Source of the DNA: Helianthus annuus
Taxonomy: Eukaryota; Streptophyta; Magnoliopsida; Asterales; Asteraceae
Reading direction: 5' to 3'
DNA: 64,000 nucleotides
NCBI RefSeq assembly: GCF_002127325.2
Contig: NC_035441.2
Coordinates: 50,658,663-50,722,662 of the forward strand
Shown here: positions 45,513 through 57,349 of the stretch, in pieces
How positions within the stretch are numbered: the first letter of the stretch is position 1
Layout: each line of letters begins with the position of its first letter
Program-made: the position numbers and the translations under genes
Notes under the pieces: generated by a model
The model's database searches: none
Told to the model about the DNA's origin: nothing
What the model saw: the letters and a program-made list of their open reading frames with translations, nothing else

Positions 45513-47204
45513 TTATCCAAACATCGCGCTGAAATCCTCTGTCTAGAGAAAATGGTTCGCATCCCCCGCCGTTCTGGCAAACCCCTCATCGTACAAGGTG
45601 ACAAAGGCGGAGAAGTCACAGGCATCATCTCGTTCTTAAAGGCCCAGAAGTGTTTACGAAAGAGGCACACCGCTATCTTAGCACTCATCACCGACACACA
45701 GGAAAAGGAAAAGAGGATTGAAGATTTTCCAGTGGTACGCGACTACCCCGAGGTATTCCCTGAAGAACTACCTGGACTCCCTCCCCACTGTCAGGTCGAA
45801 TTCCAAATCGAGCTAGCTCCCGGAGCAGCACCTATAGCTCGTGCGCCTTATCGACTAGCCCCCGCAGAACTAAAGGAACTTTCTACGCAACTACAAGAAC
45901 TATTGGATAAAGGATTTATCCGTCCTAGTTCGTCACCATGGGGAGCACCAGTGCTCTTTGTTAAGAAGAAGGATGGCACATTCCGAATGTGCATCGACTA
46001 TCGTGAGCTGAACAAGGTTACCATCAAGAATCACTACCCCCTCCCACGTACCGACGATCTATTCGATCAGTTGCAGGGATCGAGCTACTACTCTAAGATT
46101 GACCTACGATCAGGCTATCATCAGCTAAGAGTCCGTAACGAAGACATTTCTAAAACTGCATTCAGAACTCGTTATGGTCATTACGAATTCCTTGCCATGC
46201 CCTTTGGAATGACCAACGCGCCTGCGGTATTCATGGACCTCATGAACCGAGTGTGCAAGCCTTACCTCGACAAATTCATAATTGTGTTTATCGACGACAT
46301 CCTGATCTACTCGAAAAGTCAAGAGGAGCATGAACAACATTTGCGTCTTATTCTCGAACTCCTTCGCAATGAGCAACTGTACGCCAAGTTCTCGAAATGT
46401 GACTTCTGGCTTCGAGAAGTCCATTTTCTTGGACACGTGGTCAATAAGGACGGAATTCACGTCGACCCAGCTAAGATCGACTCTGTAAAGAACTGGCCTA
46501 CACCTAAGACTCCGACTGAAGTCCGCCAATTCTTGGGATTGGCAGGATACTATCGTAGATTTATCAAGGGATTTTTGAAGATTGCTCAGCCACTCACGAC
46601 TCTCACTCAGAAGGGTATTGCTTACAAATGGAATGAAGCTCAGGAATCCGCATTTCAGAAGCTAAAGGATAACTTCTATAGTGCTCCTATTCTCTCGTTA
46701 CCTGAAGGTACCGACGACTTTATGGTTTACTGCGATGCGTCTATTCATGGGCTCGGTTGCGAGTTAATGCAATGCGAGAAAGTTATTGCCTACGCCTCTC
46801 GACAACTTAAGACTCATGAAAGGAACTACACTACGCACGACTTGGAACTAGGAGTAGTGGTTTTTGGTCTTAAGATATGGAGACATTACCTGTACGGTAC
46901 CAAGTGCACCATTTACACCGATCACAGGAGTCTCGAGCATATCTTCAAGCAAAAGGAGTTAAACATGCGACAACGTCGATGGGTCAAACTCTTGAATGAT
47001 TACGAATGCGCAATCAAGTACCATCCGCGCAAGGCCAATGTCATGGCAGACGCCCTCAGCCGAAAAGACACTACGCCCAAGCGCGTGCGAGCGCTACAAC
47101 TTACCATCCAGTCTAACCTCCCTACTCAGGTTCGAAATGCTCAGGTTGGAGCATTGAAACCAGAGAACATTAGGGCTGAGTCCCTGCGAGGATCGAGGCA
47201 GTGA
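45513..47204 (+). pseudogene. Tekay-2 reverse transcriptase and RNase H
   Basis: The frame is open from 45513 to TGA at 47202-47204. RT motifs: [41 protein letters not shown]-like [12 protein letters not shown], catalytic FIDDILIYS. RNase [45 protein letters not shown], and [13 protein letters not shown] at the end. RT and RNase H motifs look complete, so this segment is the best preserved in the element. Confidence 0.9.
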
Positions 47205-48599
47205 TTAGAACAGAAAGAAGATGGCGCTTATTATGTGACAGGGCGCATTTGGGTTCCACTCTATGGAGATCTACGTGAACTTGTGATGGACGAAGCCAAT
47301 AAGTCCCGTTACTCAGTACATCCTGGTTCGGATAAGATGTACCACGACTTAAGGACCACGTATTGGTGGCCTGGCATGAAAGCCCACATAGCAACATATG
47401 TCAGCAAATATTTGACTTGCGCGAGAGTCAAAACTGAGTATCAGAAACCAGCGGGCCTACTCCAACAACCAGAAATCCCGAAATGGAAATGGGAGCAAAT
47501 TTCCATGGATTTCGTCACTGGCCTACCTAGATCCCAACGCGGAAATGACACTATTTGGCTGATAGTAGATCGATTGACCAAGTCTGCACACTTTTTGGCT
47601 ATTAAGGAAACAGACAAGTTTTCTACCTTGGCAGAGGTTTACTTAAAGGAAGTAGTTTCGAGGCACCGGGTGCCAACTTCCATTATTTCCGATCGAGACG
47701 CATGATTTACTTCCGAGTTGTGGCAAGCTATGCATAAATCCTTTGGCTCACGTTTGGACATGAGCACCGCTTATCACCCACAAACGGATGGGCAGTCTGA
47801 ACGCACCATCCAAACCCTGGAAGACATGCTTAAAGCATGTGTGATCGATTTTGGCAAGAATTGGGAGAAGCATCTACCGCTAGTGAAATTCTCCTACAAT
47901 AACAGCTACCACACCAGCATTCAGGCAGCACCCTTCGAGGCATTGTACGGTCGTAAATGCCGGTCACCTCTTTGCTGGGCGGAAGTTGGTGATAGCCAGA
48001 TCACATGCCCAGAACTGGTGGGGGACACAACGGAGAAGATTGCCAAGATCAGACAACGCATGGCGGCAGCTCGTGACTGTCAGAAAAGCTACGCTGATAA
48101 GCGTAGGAAACCGCTAGAATTCCAGGTCGAGGACCGGGTTCTACTTAAAGTCTCACTCTGGAAGGGTGTGGTTCGTTTTGGTAAACGGGGCAAGCTTAAT
48201 CCGCGATATGTTGGACCATTCGAAATTGCTGAGAGGATCGGTAAGGTTGCGTATAGATTGAATCTGCCTGAAGAGCTGAGTGCGGTGCACAATGTTTTTC
48301 ACGTGTCTAATCTGAAGAAGTGCCTGTCAAATGAAACACTCATAATCCCCTTCAAGGAACTCACTATTGACGAACAGCTACACTTTACTGAGGAACCGAT
48401 TGAGATCACGGATCGAGAGATCAAAACCCTCAAACGTAGCCAGATACCTCTCGTGCGAGTTCGTTGGAACTCGCGACATGGCCCAGAGTTTACCTGGGAG
48501 CGGGAAGACCAGATGAAGTGCAAGTATCCCCAATTGTTCCCAAATGAAACCCCCAACACTGAAGCTACAGCTGAATTTCGGGACGAAATTCCAAACTAA
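47205..48599 (+). pseudogene. Tekay-2 integrase with chromodomain-type tail
   Basis: The same frame continues after TGA 47202. In the zinc domain the first Cys of the CX2C pair is Tyr (KYLTC, where Tekay-1 has KCLTC). The core has MDFVTGLP and DRDA, then TGA at 47703-47705 (CGA to TGA), then [14 protein letters not shown] and [14 protein letters not shown]. The C-terminus holds [23 protein letters not shown] and the tail [10 protein letters not shown], ending TAA at 48597-48599. Confidence 0.9.
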
Positions 48600-48710
48600 T
48601 GGGGGGATGATGTGACACCCCGTTGAAACGTTCGCACTCATACTAGCTTGACAGTGGCTGCCTTAACTTTCGGGATGAAAGTTCTTAAAACTTGGGGATA
48701 ATGTGACACT
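48575..48710 (+). other. Duplicated coding-end / polypurine / LTR-start junction
   Basis: Two copies, about 95 bp apart, of the series CGGGA(C/T)GAAA...GGGGGAT...ATGTGACAC. The first (tggggggatgatgtgacaccc, 48600-48620) looks like a normal polypurine tract plus LTR start. The true LTR begins at the second (cttggggataa, LTR at 48702). Confidence 0.7.
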
Positions 48711-51147
48711 TTGGGTTTTCCCGAGCAACCTTCTTGTATTAGCAATGTGTACGTAGGAATTATTAAATGAAAGATGTGAATTATCTGTATATGCTATGTG
48801 TTGCTGATAACGTGTATGTAATAAATATATATATATATATATATAAGTGTATAAATACTAGTGGGCTGAGACCATGACTCGAGACCACTCGGTCTCGAGT
48901 GAACCGTAAATAGTTGGGGCCGGTTGGGCCACAAACTCCCTTAGCCTACTCGGAGACCCACTTGGGGTGCACCACCTAGTATATAAGCCTAAAACCCTCA
49001 CACACTCTCCTCTACCCTCTCTCTCTCACCTCATCTTCTCTCTAAAAACCTTAAACCCTAGCAACACCACCCTCTCCTCTTGTCTCGGATCAAGTGTAGC
49101 AAAGATTAAGCTCTTGTCCTAGCTCGAAGATCCTCCTTTCGGCTGATTCCATACTATTCTCACACCAAACACCATTCGGTTAGCATTTCACACTTTTAGA
49201 ATTTATGATGCTTGATTGATAAATGATATGCATGCCTTTTTTAAATGTTTTCCATGAATAATTTGTATGAGTAAATAATGTAGATGATCGGTTAAAGATG
49301 TCGAATGATTATATGTTCTTGGTTGGAAATGATCTACATGTTGGTTATGCGTTAAATTGAATAAGAATGTTGTTAAAAATGGTGTGCAAGATTCTTATGA
49401 CAAATGCATAAATACACTTGAATCTAAGGATGAACCGGTGGCTATGTGCTAGATATAGGACAAATGATGATGATTGAATTGTGACCCGGTTTGGGGTTAT
49501 GTTGGAATGAATGAACATAGATTTATAGGATGAACATGTTTGAGTTAAAATGATGAACTGTTTGAAGGTATTATGAACATGATATGAAGATTTAAATTGT
49601 GTGTTTTGATCTGTTTTGAATAAAGTTTAGACAAGAAAACATGTTTGTGAACCCTCATTGGATAGTACACAACATCATGAAATCAGAATTCCATTGGTTA
49701 GTACAAGTCGTGGCAGGTCTTTCAGAAACTTCAGAGAAACGAGTCGAGACCCTCGGTTGCGACTCGAGACCGTCCAAGTGATGACTCGAGACCACATGGT
49801 GACAACTCCAGACCGCAGTGATTGCGACTCGAGACCTAGACCAAGCAACTCAAAACAGACTTCAGGGACTCGAGACCATCAAGGTCTCGACTCGGGATCA
49901 CATTGTCTCGACTCAAGACGGGACTCGAGACCTCCGGGGGTTGTGAGTCATGCCTGCACCACTCGAGACCAACCACTACAACTCGAGACCTCCTGGTTAC
50001 GACTCGAGACCGCATGTTCTCGAGTCGAGACCACCTTATCTCGACTGGGCTGCTTACCTTAGGTATTTGGCCACAATGTGTTTTGGTTTGGGCTGCCTGT
50101 TGACTGAACTATGTGTTAACTGTTACTGTTTGACTGTGCAATTGCTAGAGCCGGCCCAATAACTCAACATGTAACTGTATGCATGCTATGTGTTAGCTAT
50201 GTGTAGAATACGTGACATCTCTGTACCCAAACCTGACCTATACCGGTAACCATGCTAGGACATGGTGACCAGCGTGCTTGACCAAGTAACCCAATTTGCC
50301 GAGCAACCCAAGGTGAGTTCACACACTAAAAGCATGCATCCCAGGGAGGGATACGGACAAACTGCCAACTTTGGGGAAAAATACTTTTGAACTATTATTT
50401 CCAGGGGAAATCCGAATGGGTACTTACTATCTCCGGGGGAGATACATTTGGATATTATTTATAAATCACAACTAGCCAAGCTAAACGAAACTCTATCACC
50501 TTAAGTCCCTGCTTACAGTACCGATTAATCGCCGGGGGCAAACGGGTTATTAGTTGATAGCGCTATTAGGTTTGACAACCTCACATCGTGACCGGGGGGA
50601 TCGGGCGTGAACTAGTAGACCTTGCATCTTGGTCAATGACGATAGACATTGACTCGGGGCACAACAACTTTCCGTCAACAGTTTCGGTATCTACAGTTTA
50701 GTGAGCTTACAGATGGGGTAGCTCCCCACAATGTGATTATAAATGCTTTATCTAAACAACTTACGTTTTTCAAGAACTAAAACTTGACACCTCGTGGACT
50801 CGCCAACATTATGTTGATACCCTACTGCATGCTTTGCAGGTACCCAGTGACTCAGGAGCTTGCAGATTTGGATGTGTAGTGTTCGTCTAACCCATGTGTT
50901 GGGTTCTAAACAAACTTGAACTACGAACTTTGTTTTTAAACTATTTTGTCTATGCTTCCGCTACTTATCTGAACTACTACATGAACTTAAAACTTTTGAA
51001 CTTTGACTATGATATTTGCTAACCTTGTGGTTGGTGAGTATTACATATGTTATTATTTAAAATTGCTCAGTATAATTGGTGGCTGGATCCTGGTCAGTCA
51101 CGCCTCCAAGCGGTGGTACTCCGCATGTGGATTTTGGGGGTGTGACA
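48702..51147 (+). repeat. Tekay-2 3' LTR (2446 bp)
   Basis: Nearly identical to the 5' LTR. The main length difference is a longer (TA)n tract near 48825-48845. It ends TGTGACA, and Tat-B spacer sequence resumes at 51148. Confidence 0.92.
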
Positions 51148-51224
51148 AGATATACAGAAGATAAAAGAAAGATATAACAAAAACGGATAAGGCTAAAAGG
51201 TTAGATATTATTAACGGTTCAAAA

Positions 51225-51278
51225 GATTGTACTTTTGGCTTTATCTCAAAACGAGACCCATCCACCAAAAGTACAATC
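51225..51278 (-). other. Tat-B hairpin (equivalent of Tat-D H3)
   Basis: Perfect 14-bp arms: GATTGTACTTTTGG (51225-51238) and CCAAAAGTACAATC (51265-51278). In antisense-gene sense (minus strand) the loop is GTGGATGGGTCTCG...GATAAAGCC, with inner stem TCTC/GAGA. Compared with H3, one G-C pair is A-T. Confidence 0.8.
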
Positions 51279-51300
51279 AATTCAAAAGCATATTTACATT

Positions 51301-51353
51301 AACAGTTGAAGGCTTCGTCCTGAAAACACAGGATCCCTCCACCTTCAACTGTT
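51301..51353 (-). other. Tat-B hairpin (equivalent of Tat-D H2)
   Basis: Perfect 12-bp arms AACAGTTGAAGG and CCTTCAACTGTT. The loop on the minus strand reads GTGGAGGGATCCTG...CAGGACGAAGCC, with inner stem TCCTG/CAGGA. Confidence 0.8.
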
Positions 51354-51378
51354 GATTGTTCAAAAGCATAGTAAAGTT

Positions 51379-51430
51379 GATGACCAAGGGCTTCGTCCTG
51401 AAACTCAGGATCCCTCCACCTTTGGCCATC
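51379..51430 (-). other. Tat-B hairpin (equivalent of Tat-D H1)
   Basis: Twelve-base arms. In the minus-strand sense one changed pair is G-U and one position is A-C. Loop and inner stem are as in the other members. Confidence 0.75.
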
Positions 51431-51559
51431 ATATTGTATCTAAGTGCAGGAAAAGTAAATGCAGGAAAAGTAAATTGTTTGGAGCTACAGACTATTCGAA
51501 TTTAAAAAAGTGGGCTCCGACCTAAGCAATAATATCCATCATTGCCCACTTGAATGCCC

Positions 51560-53161
51560 TCACACAGCGGCATCATCACCATCCTTCTTCTCACCATCCG
51601 TATCTTGAGCAGCATCCTCACCAGTATCGCCACCAGCATCCTTCTTTTCTCCAGCCTCGTCCACCACCTCGGCTGTCTTTGAAGTCTCTCCTGCCCCAGC
51701 TTTAGCAGGATACGGCACAGGATTGCCTCCAAGCTCCTTTAGTTTTGCCACCCAGGAGTCGATCGCCCAAGCTGGACTCGAGGCCTGTCTCCTTAGCTTC
51801 GTAAGCCATCTTGAGCCGAGCCTGTAGGAGGGAGACAACGGCAGAATTCTTGATCCCCTCTCGGAAGGACATCATGGCATGTTCATGCTCGACATGGGCG
51901 GCTGCCAGCTTCACTTCGGCATCTTGAGTAACCTTCTTCAGCTTATCCTCGTAGTGTCGGGTCTTGGCTTCAGCGATTGTACCTTGGTCAGCTACAGTGG
52001 TCTCAAGTTGCTTTATCCTGACCTCTTGAAGCTTCAATGTCCCGCGGGCATCAGTGTAGAGGTGTAGTAGATGCTGGAGACCCTGCAGAGCAAAATAGAG
52101 GTACGAATTAATGTTTACTAACCAGGATACTCAATCAGTATATGTGCACAGGATCTAGAACCAGGATATTACCTTGTTGAGGAATGAGGTCATGGGCTCT
52201 AAGGACTCGATGAAACTGAGCTCCTCATAGGAGAACCCTTCAGAAGCTGGAGTGGTGGTATCTGAACCCTTTCTTTTCTTGGGCGTGGAAGCATGAGTTC
52301 TTCGGTTAGGCTTAGGGACTGCAACTGGTTTGGAGCTGGCAGCAGCAGGGGTCTGCTTCTTGACGTTGGTAGGAGTAGGATAGCTGTCATGTTCATCGAG
52401 ATCCAGGAGGATTGGAACTTTGCTGGCATCTGCATACAGGGAGTGATTTTAAAACCATACTATATTACAACGTTAAATAACAAAATGTGTGTAGGATATT
52501 AAGCAGGATCCTTACCAGACATGTTTGAACTAGAGTGTTGGCTTGAGGATGCTGGGTACGGAATGAAGCTTCTTTTGATCTCAAGAAGAAGTCTGATGGC
52601 TTGGATTCTTTTTTTTGAGTCAGCAAGAGGAGGTGCTAGTATCCTGAAGTCAGCTGCATAAAACAAAAAGACTGATTAGTTCAGGATACAACATTGGATA
52701 TGACAGAGGATCATCCTAAAACCATAAACCCTACCCTTCCTCAACCACTTCACTGGATAATCCGCTCCACCAGGAATCAAATTTCTTTTCACAAAAAAGA
52801 AGTTGGACTTCCATTCCTCTTCGTTTCTGGTGGCTCGGAGTATCAAAGGGTCATTAGAAGTAGAGTAGAACAAAAATCTGCAAGACCCATGGGATCTTAG
52901 CCGATATGCTAATGGAAGGTCATGAACAAAGAGTTCGGGAATGTGAGCATTCTTGATTCGATCAAGAACGAGCAACACTCGCCAAAGCATCGGCATGGTC
53001 TGGCTGAAATTGAGTTTGGTAATACAAAAAAAATTCAGTGACGAAATTGGGGGAAGTGAGTCACAAAAAGCCATAATCGGTATCCCCAGCTTTATGAGGG
53101 TCAACAAAAGAGAAGTCAAAACGAGATATATTAAGATATCAATCAAAATAGATTGATAGTT
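51560..53161 (-). pseudogene. Tat-B antisense gene, main part
   Basis: This runs opposite to Tat-B pol. The conserved domain (QTMPMLWRVLLVLDRI, AYRLRSHGSCRFLFYS, SNFFFVKRNLIPGG, WLRKGR) ends at 52735. An intron GTAGGG...TGCAG (52734-52654) separates the exon starting ADFRILAPPL and ending NMSG before GTAAGGATCC near 52520. Then come a basic Pro/Lys exon (about 52430-52200) and a coiled-coil exon from about 52083 (KLQEVRIKQLETTVADQ), with a frameshift near 51775. An acidic tail follows (EKKDAGGDTGED, stop at 51560). The N-terminus is displaced to 57905-58133 by mitochondrial-like DNA. Confidence 0.72.
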
Positions 53162-53194
53162 TCTTACCGAGATCGGATTTCCTTTTCGTGCCAT
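53162..53194 (-). pseudogene. rps3: Mitochondrial rps3, first 11 codons
   Basis: ATG at 53194 begins MARKGNPISVR, which I recognise as the N-terminus of plant mitochondrial ribosomal protein S3. It breaks off at 53162 and continues in frame into the Tat-B antisense gene, so the 172-codon ORF starting here is a chimera of two genomes. Confidence 0.75.
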
Positions 53195-55577
53195 ATGCGC
53201 TTAGACTTTACTTTTTTCCCCTTTTAGATTCCCGGTCCAATATTAGTTCTCGAGGATGCATCTCCATCTCCTCGTTCAAAGCAGCGTGGTAGATCAACAC
53301 AGTTTAAGCAGGATAACCCCCTCTCTATTCTTCTCTTCATGTATGTGGGCTGCCTGCCCCATCCCGAATAGACGAAAAGGAACAAGCTGAAGAAGCGAGA
53401 GAGATTTAAGATTCCGTAAGTAACTCAGTGCTCCATACGTGAAAATTTCCCCTCATCCGGCTCAAGTAGGTACACTAAATAAAGAAAGGTCGAGAAAACT
53501 CCCAAACAACAAAAGGGTCTACTCCTTACTCAAGTTCCTAGTATAGATAAACATTCATTCCGTCTTTTTTCTTAACAATATTCAATTTCAATTTCAATGA
53601 CGAAGTGTAAAATTCTTGAGTAGTCTACTTCCCTTCTAATGATGAAGACCTGAATTTTTAGTAATGAAATGAAGGGACTACCTTCACACTCATAAGAGAT
53701 TGACTTGTCTATGTACTGTTCCATTCGATCTTTTAGGTCTCGACTTCAACTCGATGGTTATGCCGCGCACGATGTCCCTGCAGTCTATATGCGATGAATA
53801 GACTCCTGCAACCATGACATATTTACTTCCTTGAACATACTTTCTTTCCAAAAGAAAGTGATAAAAAAATGCTTTGAAAATAGATTTCAATCTCAGTTTA
53901 GGAAGGTACCTTCATGGCTTCGATCAAACTATCAACTGACCGACAGGCTGGACCACTGGACATACCTACATAGGACTGCAGACAAACAGATACGAATTCT
54001 ACCCTCCGGCTATTACACATGACCAGAGGAAGGAAAGGCTAACCTATACCTATATGACTCCTACTCTTATTGATGAATGTGGGTGTTGATACCTCTTCCA
54101 GTCTTCTTTTTCATGCCCACCAGGCCAAGAAAAGTCAAATGAGCGAGGAAGGTTATAGCAAAGCACGAAATAGAATCTATATGAGCGGGCATTCATTCTT
54201 TCAGCGGGGGTTGCTAATGCTAATACCAGAGGAGAGTAGTTCCCCAGCGACGATAGGTGATATCTGTGACCAGCCCCGGCCCCGGATCACATCCTTCACC
54301 CGCTCCTAACCTTGAAAGTAAGAGACTTTCTCCTTATCCAATTCCCTTGGGCGCTACAAAGTATCCTACTCCAACACTTGGGAATGGAAGCAAGACTCCT
54401 TCGGAATGATTGGCTTTAGCCCTTTCCCCTGGGAGCACATCCAAGACTCAAAATACGAACTTCGAATAAAACCTAAAATTTCGGTCTTGCAGCAGCAGCA
54501 GAAGAGTTCACGGATCACCTATTTATTTAATATAATAAAATTCAAATAACTTCCCGCTGCTGAAAGATCCCCATCAAATGCTACATCCGAAGCAACTATA
54601 AGTCGATCTGCCAAACAAAACTCCCCTTTATAGGAGGGTTTCACCCCAAGCTCCTTTAGAGCAAGGCTTTTCCGGCTTTACTGACTTAGCTGAATAATCC
54701 GCTCTAGCAACTCTTGGTCAAGCTGTTTTCATCTACTTATACTTAGCTTCGGTATTGTACCCAAGAGAATCTGAATCAGAAAAAGTACCTAGACCTGGAT
54801 CCAAGATCACGATATCCGGAATCAGTGTTGGAGGTCGATTCGGATACCCCACCCTTATTATAGAGGAGAGTTTGGCACTTAGTAGCCTGGTTAGGAGGTT
54901 TACCCTCATAACATAAGGCCTTTCACTCGAAAAAAGAGGTTTTACCTATCCGACTATGTCCTTTGTTTAATACCCATTTCCAGGAAGCTCAGAGCAGGTC
55001 AGGACAGAAGAAGTCTACAAAGAAGGCAGTCCAATTTGGCGCTTTCCTTGCCTTAAGTAATACCTTTTGTTTAAGTGCCTTGCGGAACTTCGTTTCACTT
55101 CGTTCGTTCCATTAGAGACACGAAGTTCGTACCATCTCCCCTGCCAAGGGTTAAAAGGCGGAGAACCATTAGGAATTTCATTCCCCTCCGACGCCTAGAA
55201 GACAAAGAACGGGGAAAGTCAAGCCTTACTTCGGATTCCTTCCCAGAAGAGGACGCTGTGAACAAAATGGGATTGATAGCATAGAAGGAGCTGCAATTGA
55301 ATCAAATAGGTTCTTTGCAAGTGAAGAAGAAAGAATAAGTTGTGATAGAATCGTTACAGAATAGGCAGCTATAGAATCAGCTCGGTCCTTTCTTCCTAGA
55401 TGCTTTTCATAGCTATCCGATGATCCTGTAACTACCGCTGCCGATGCCGAAGTGCTTCCTTCATCGTCTCGAGTAGGGGATTAGGCCCTCGAAGACACTA
55501 GAAATCTCCAGAGTCTGTCTTCGAATCAGGAAGTACCAGCAGATAATGAAGTAGCTCTGGTCACTCGAGCAGAATTT

Positions 55578-55802
55578 ATGGCCATGACACATCGAGAGGT
55601 TGATAGAGTTCTCTTAAATAGAAACCAGTCCTTGTCAGCTACAGTGGCACCGATGGCCAAACAAGTGGCCAGAGAAGTCATAGTCACCCTTGAGCCCATA
55701 GTTGCTAAGCACAATGATACTAACCAAGCCTTGGTTGGCGAGATCCAAAGAGTAGCCTCGAATGCAGGCCAGAGATCTAGAAAGGAATCGAATGACCCTT
55801 AG
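55578..55802 (+). other. Unidentified 74-codon ORF in the mitochondrial-like insert
   Basis: Hydrophilic and helical-looking (VDRVLLNRNQSLSATVAPMA, LVGEIQRVASNAGQRSRK). It resembles no family I can name. It may be a scrap of a retroelement gag. Confidence 0.25.
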
Positions 55803-56170
55803 CACTAGGGCACCCCCACAGGACCCTAGGTACCTCTAGCTAATAAATTCCCAAGCCTTAGGGAGAACCCTTTGTTTGAACAAGGGGGGCAGGGAGCGGA
55901 ATATCATTCCTAACCTAACGGGGGATCTTTTCTTTTTTCGTTTCGCATTTCTCATCAAATAAATAGCGGAATTCTCATTACTGCAACTAGTACCGGGAGA
56001 GAGACACATGTGGATTAGTACAATTATTGGCATATTCATGATTCCAAGAGAGACTGGGTCTGCCGATTGCGCTCGTTAACGACCACAAAGGCATACATAG
56101 AAGGCAGATGAGAGAAAGCGCTCGATGAACGATGATTGAAGATTGCAGCATCTTTTTGATAAAGACAGCA

Positions 56171-56365
56171 TTAGACCTGTACATTTTTGAAGCAGAATTC
56201 GGTCAGCGCGTCGACCTGGTACAAAAGGGCCATCTTACTGAATCCGAAAGGTCGACTACGACAAAAACGTAGTGATTCCCCCCTTGAATTTAAGAGATAG
56301 GGCAATCGTCCTACGAAATCTATGGTTATGCTTTTCCCATGGCCAGGAAGGTATTGGGCTGACAA
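56171..56365 (-). pseudogene. Decayed gypsy integrase piece in the mitochondrial-like insert
   Basis: Short matches to an integrase core: ITIDFVGRLP, then SRPFGFSKMALLY, which resembles the VVVDRFSKMALL segment. The catalytic residues cannot all be placed. Confidence 0.4.
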
Positions 56366-56892
56366 AGCCCCAACTTACTGTTGGACGGCTTCCACGTGCT
56401 GCATAGAGCACACACAACCCATCACCGTTGGACATCTGCTTCTATCCTGGGCAAAATGAAAAATTGAAATGAAAAAGGACTTTCCAGGTGAGCCAGAGTT
56501 TGATCAAGTCCAAAGTATAATCCAACTCTGGTGTCATGAAGGACCGCGAGACGCCTTTCTTTGCCCGACATACTCTGCCGTCGATGAAGACGGGGGCTTT
56601 GCTGGCTTGCTGGCTAGCGAGTTAGTATGCCTGTTGGCTTAAAGCTCTTAGCCTATTTCGAATGCTAGATCGGGTTGGTGTTCGGTTAGCAAAGGGAGAG
56701 CGGCTAAGCACCTTGCTCTTAGGACCCTTCAGTCAAGCTTCTCCAGTGAGACCTTTCTTTTAGGCAGGCGATAGCCTGATTCAAAGATTGGTTCAGAATC
56801 TTTCTTTATGTAGCTAATTAGGAGTTACCGAAGGTTGTTAAACTAACTCATTAGCTAAGGAATAGAATCAGGCCTCTACCGAGGAGGTTTTG

Positions 56893-57349
56893 GATATTTT
56901 TTTAGATCTCCCCAAAAAGCTAGTCCTCTGAGACAGAGGGGAGATTTCGGAGATTTTAGATCTCTCATAAAAGCTAGTCGACTGAGACAGAGGATCAAAA
57001 CGGAGATCTTTCAGACAGTTGAAAAACGGTCTCTGAGGCCAAGTTGACTAAGCAAAAACGAAAGTTGATGCCCCAGAAATAAGTCGGCCCTGGCATTTCT
57101 TAGTAGTTGCTGTTGCCTATATGAATTTCTATAGTAAGCAGCTACAACCGTCGCTAGGAGTAAGCCTTAGGAGGGAGACTAAAACCCCGATATAGGACAA
57201 GTAGTGCTTTAGAGCGGGTGTTTACTTGACTTTACTTTAGAAGGCTTCTACCCGTTCCACTTTCACTCTTAGGAGAATCACTTCGCTACACTCCTTATGG
57301 CCCTTCTCTTTAATCAATGGTTGTAGCAGCTTACTATAGAAATGAACAT
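56893..57349. repeat. Direct and inverted repeats in the mitochondrial-like insert
   Basis: A ~50-bp tandem duplication (agatct...agctagtc...ctgagacagagg, about 56893-57000). There is also an inverted pair with about 30-base arms: tttctatagtaagcagctac near 57125 and its inverse near 57320-57349. Confidence 0.6.

Larger units (their letters stand above)
41351..51147 (+). mobile_element. Tekay-2, full-length Tekay chromovirus (9.8 kb)
   Basis: LTRs at 41351-43789 and 48702-51147 enclose a tRNA-Met primer site, one gag-pol frame with five stops and one frameshift, and a duplicated 3' junction. Flanking 5-mers are GGATA (left) and AGATA (right). Uninterrupted Tat-D reads ATCAAGATAT here, so the target was AGATA and the left copy has one mutation. 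The LTRs differ only at scattered positions, so the insertion is recent. Confidence 0.93.
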
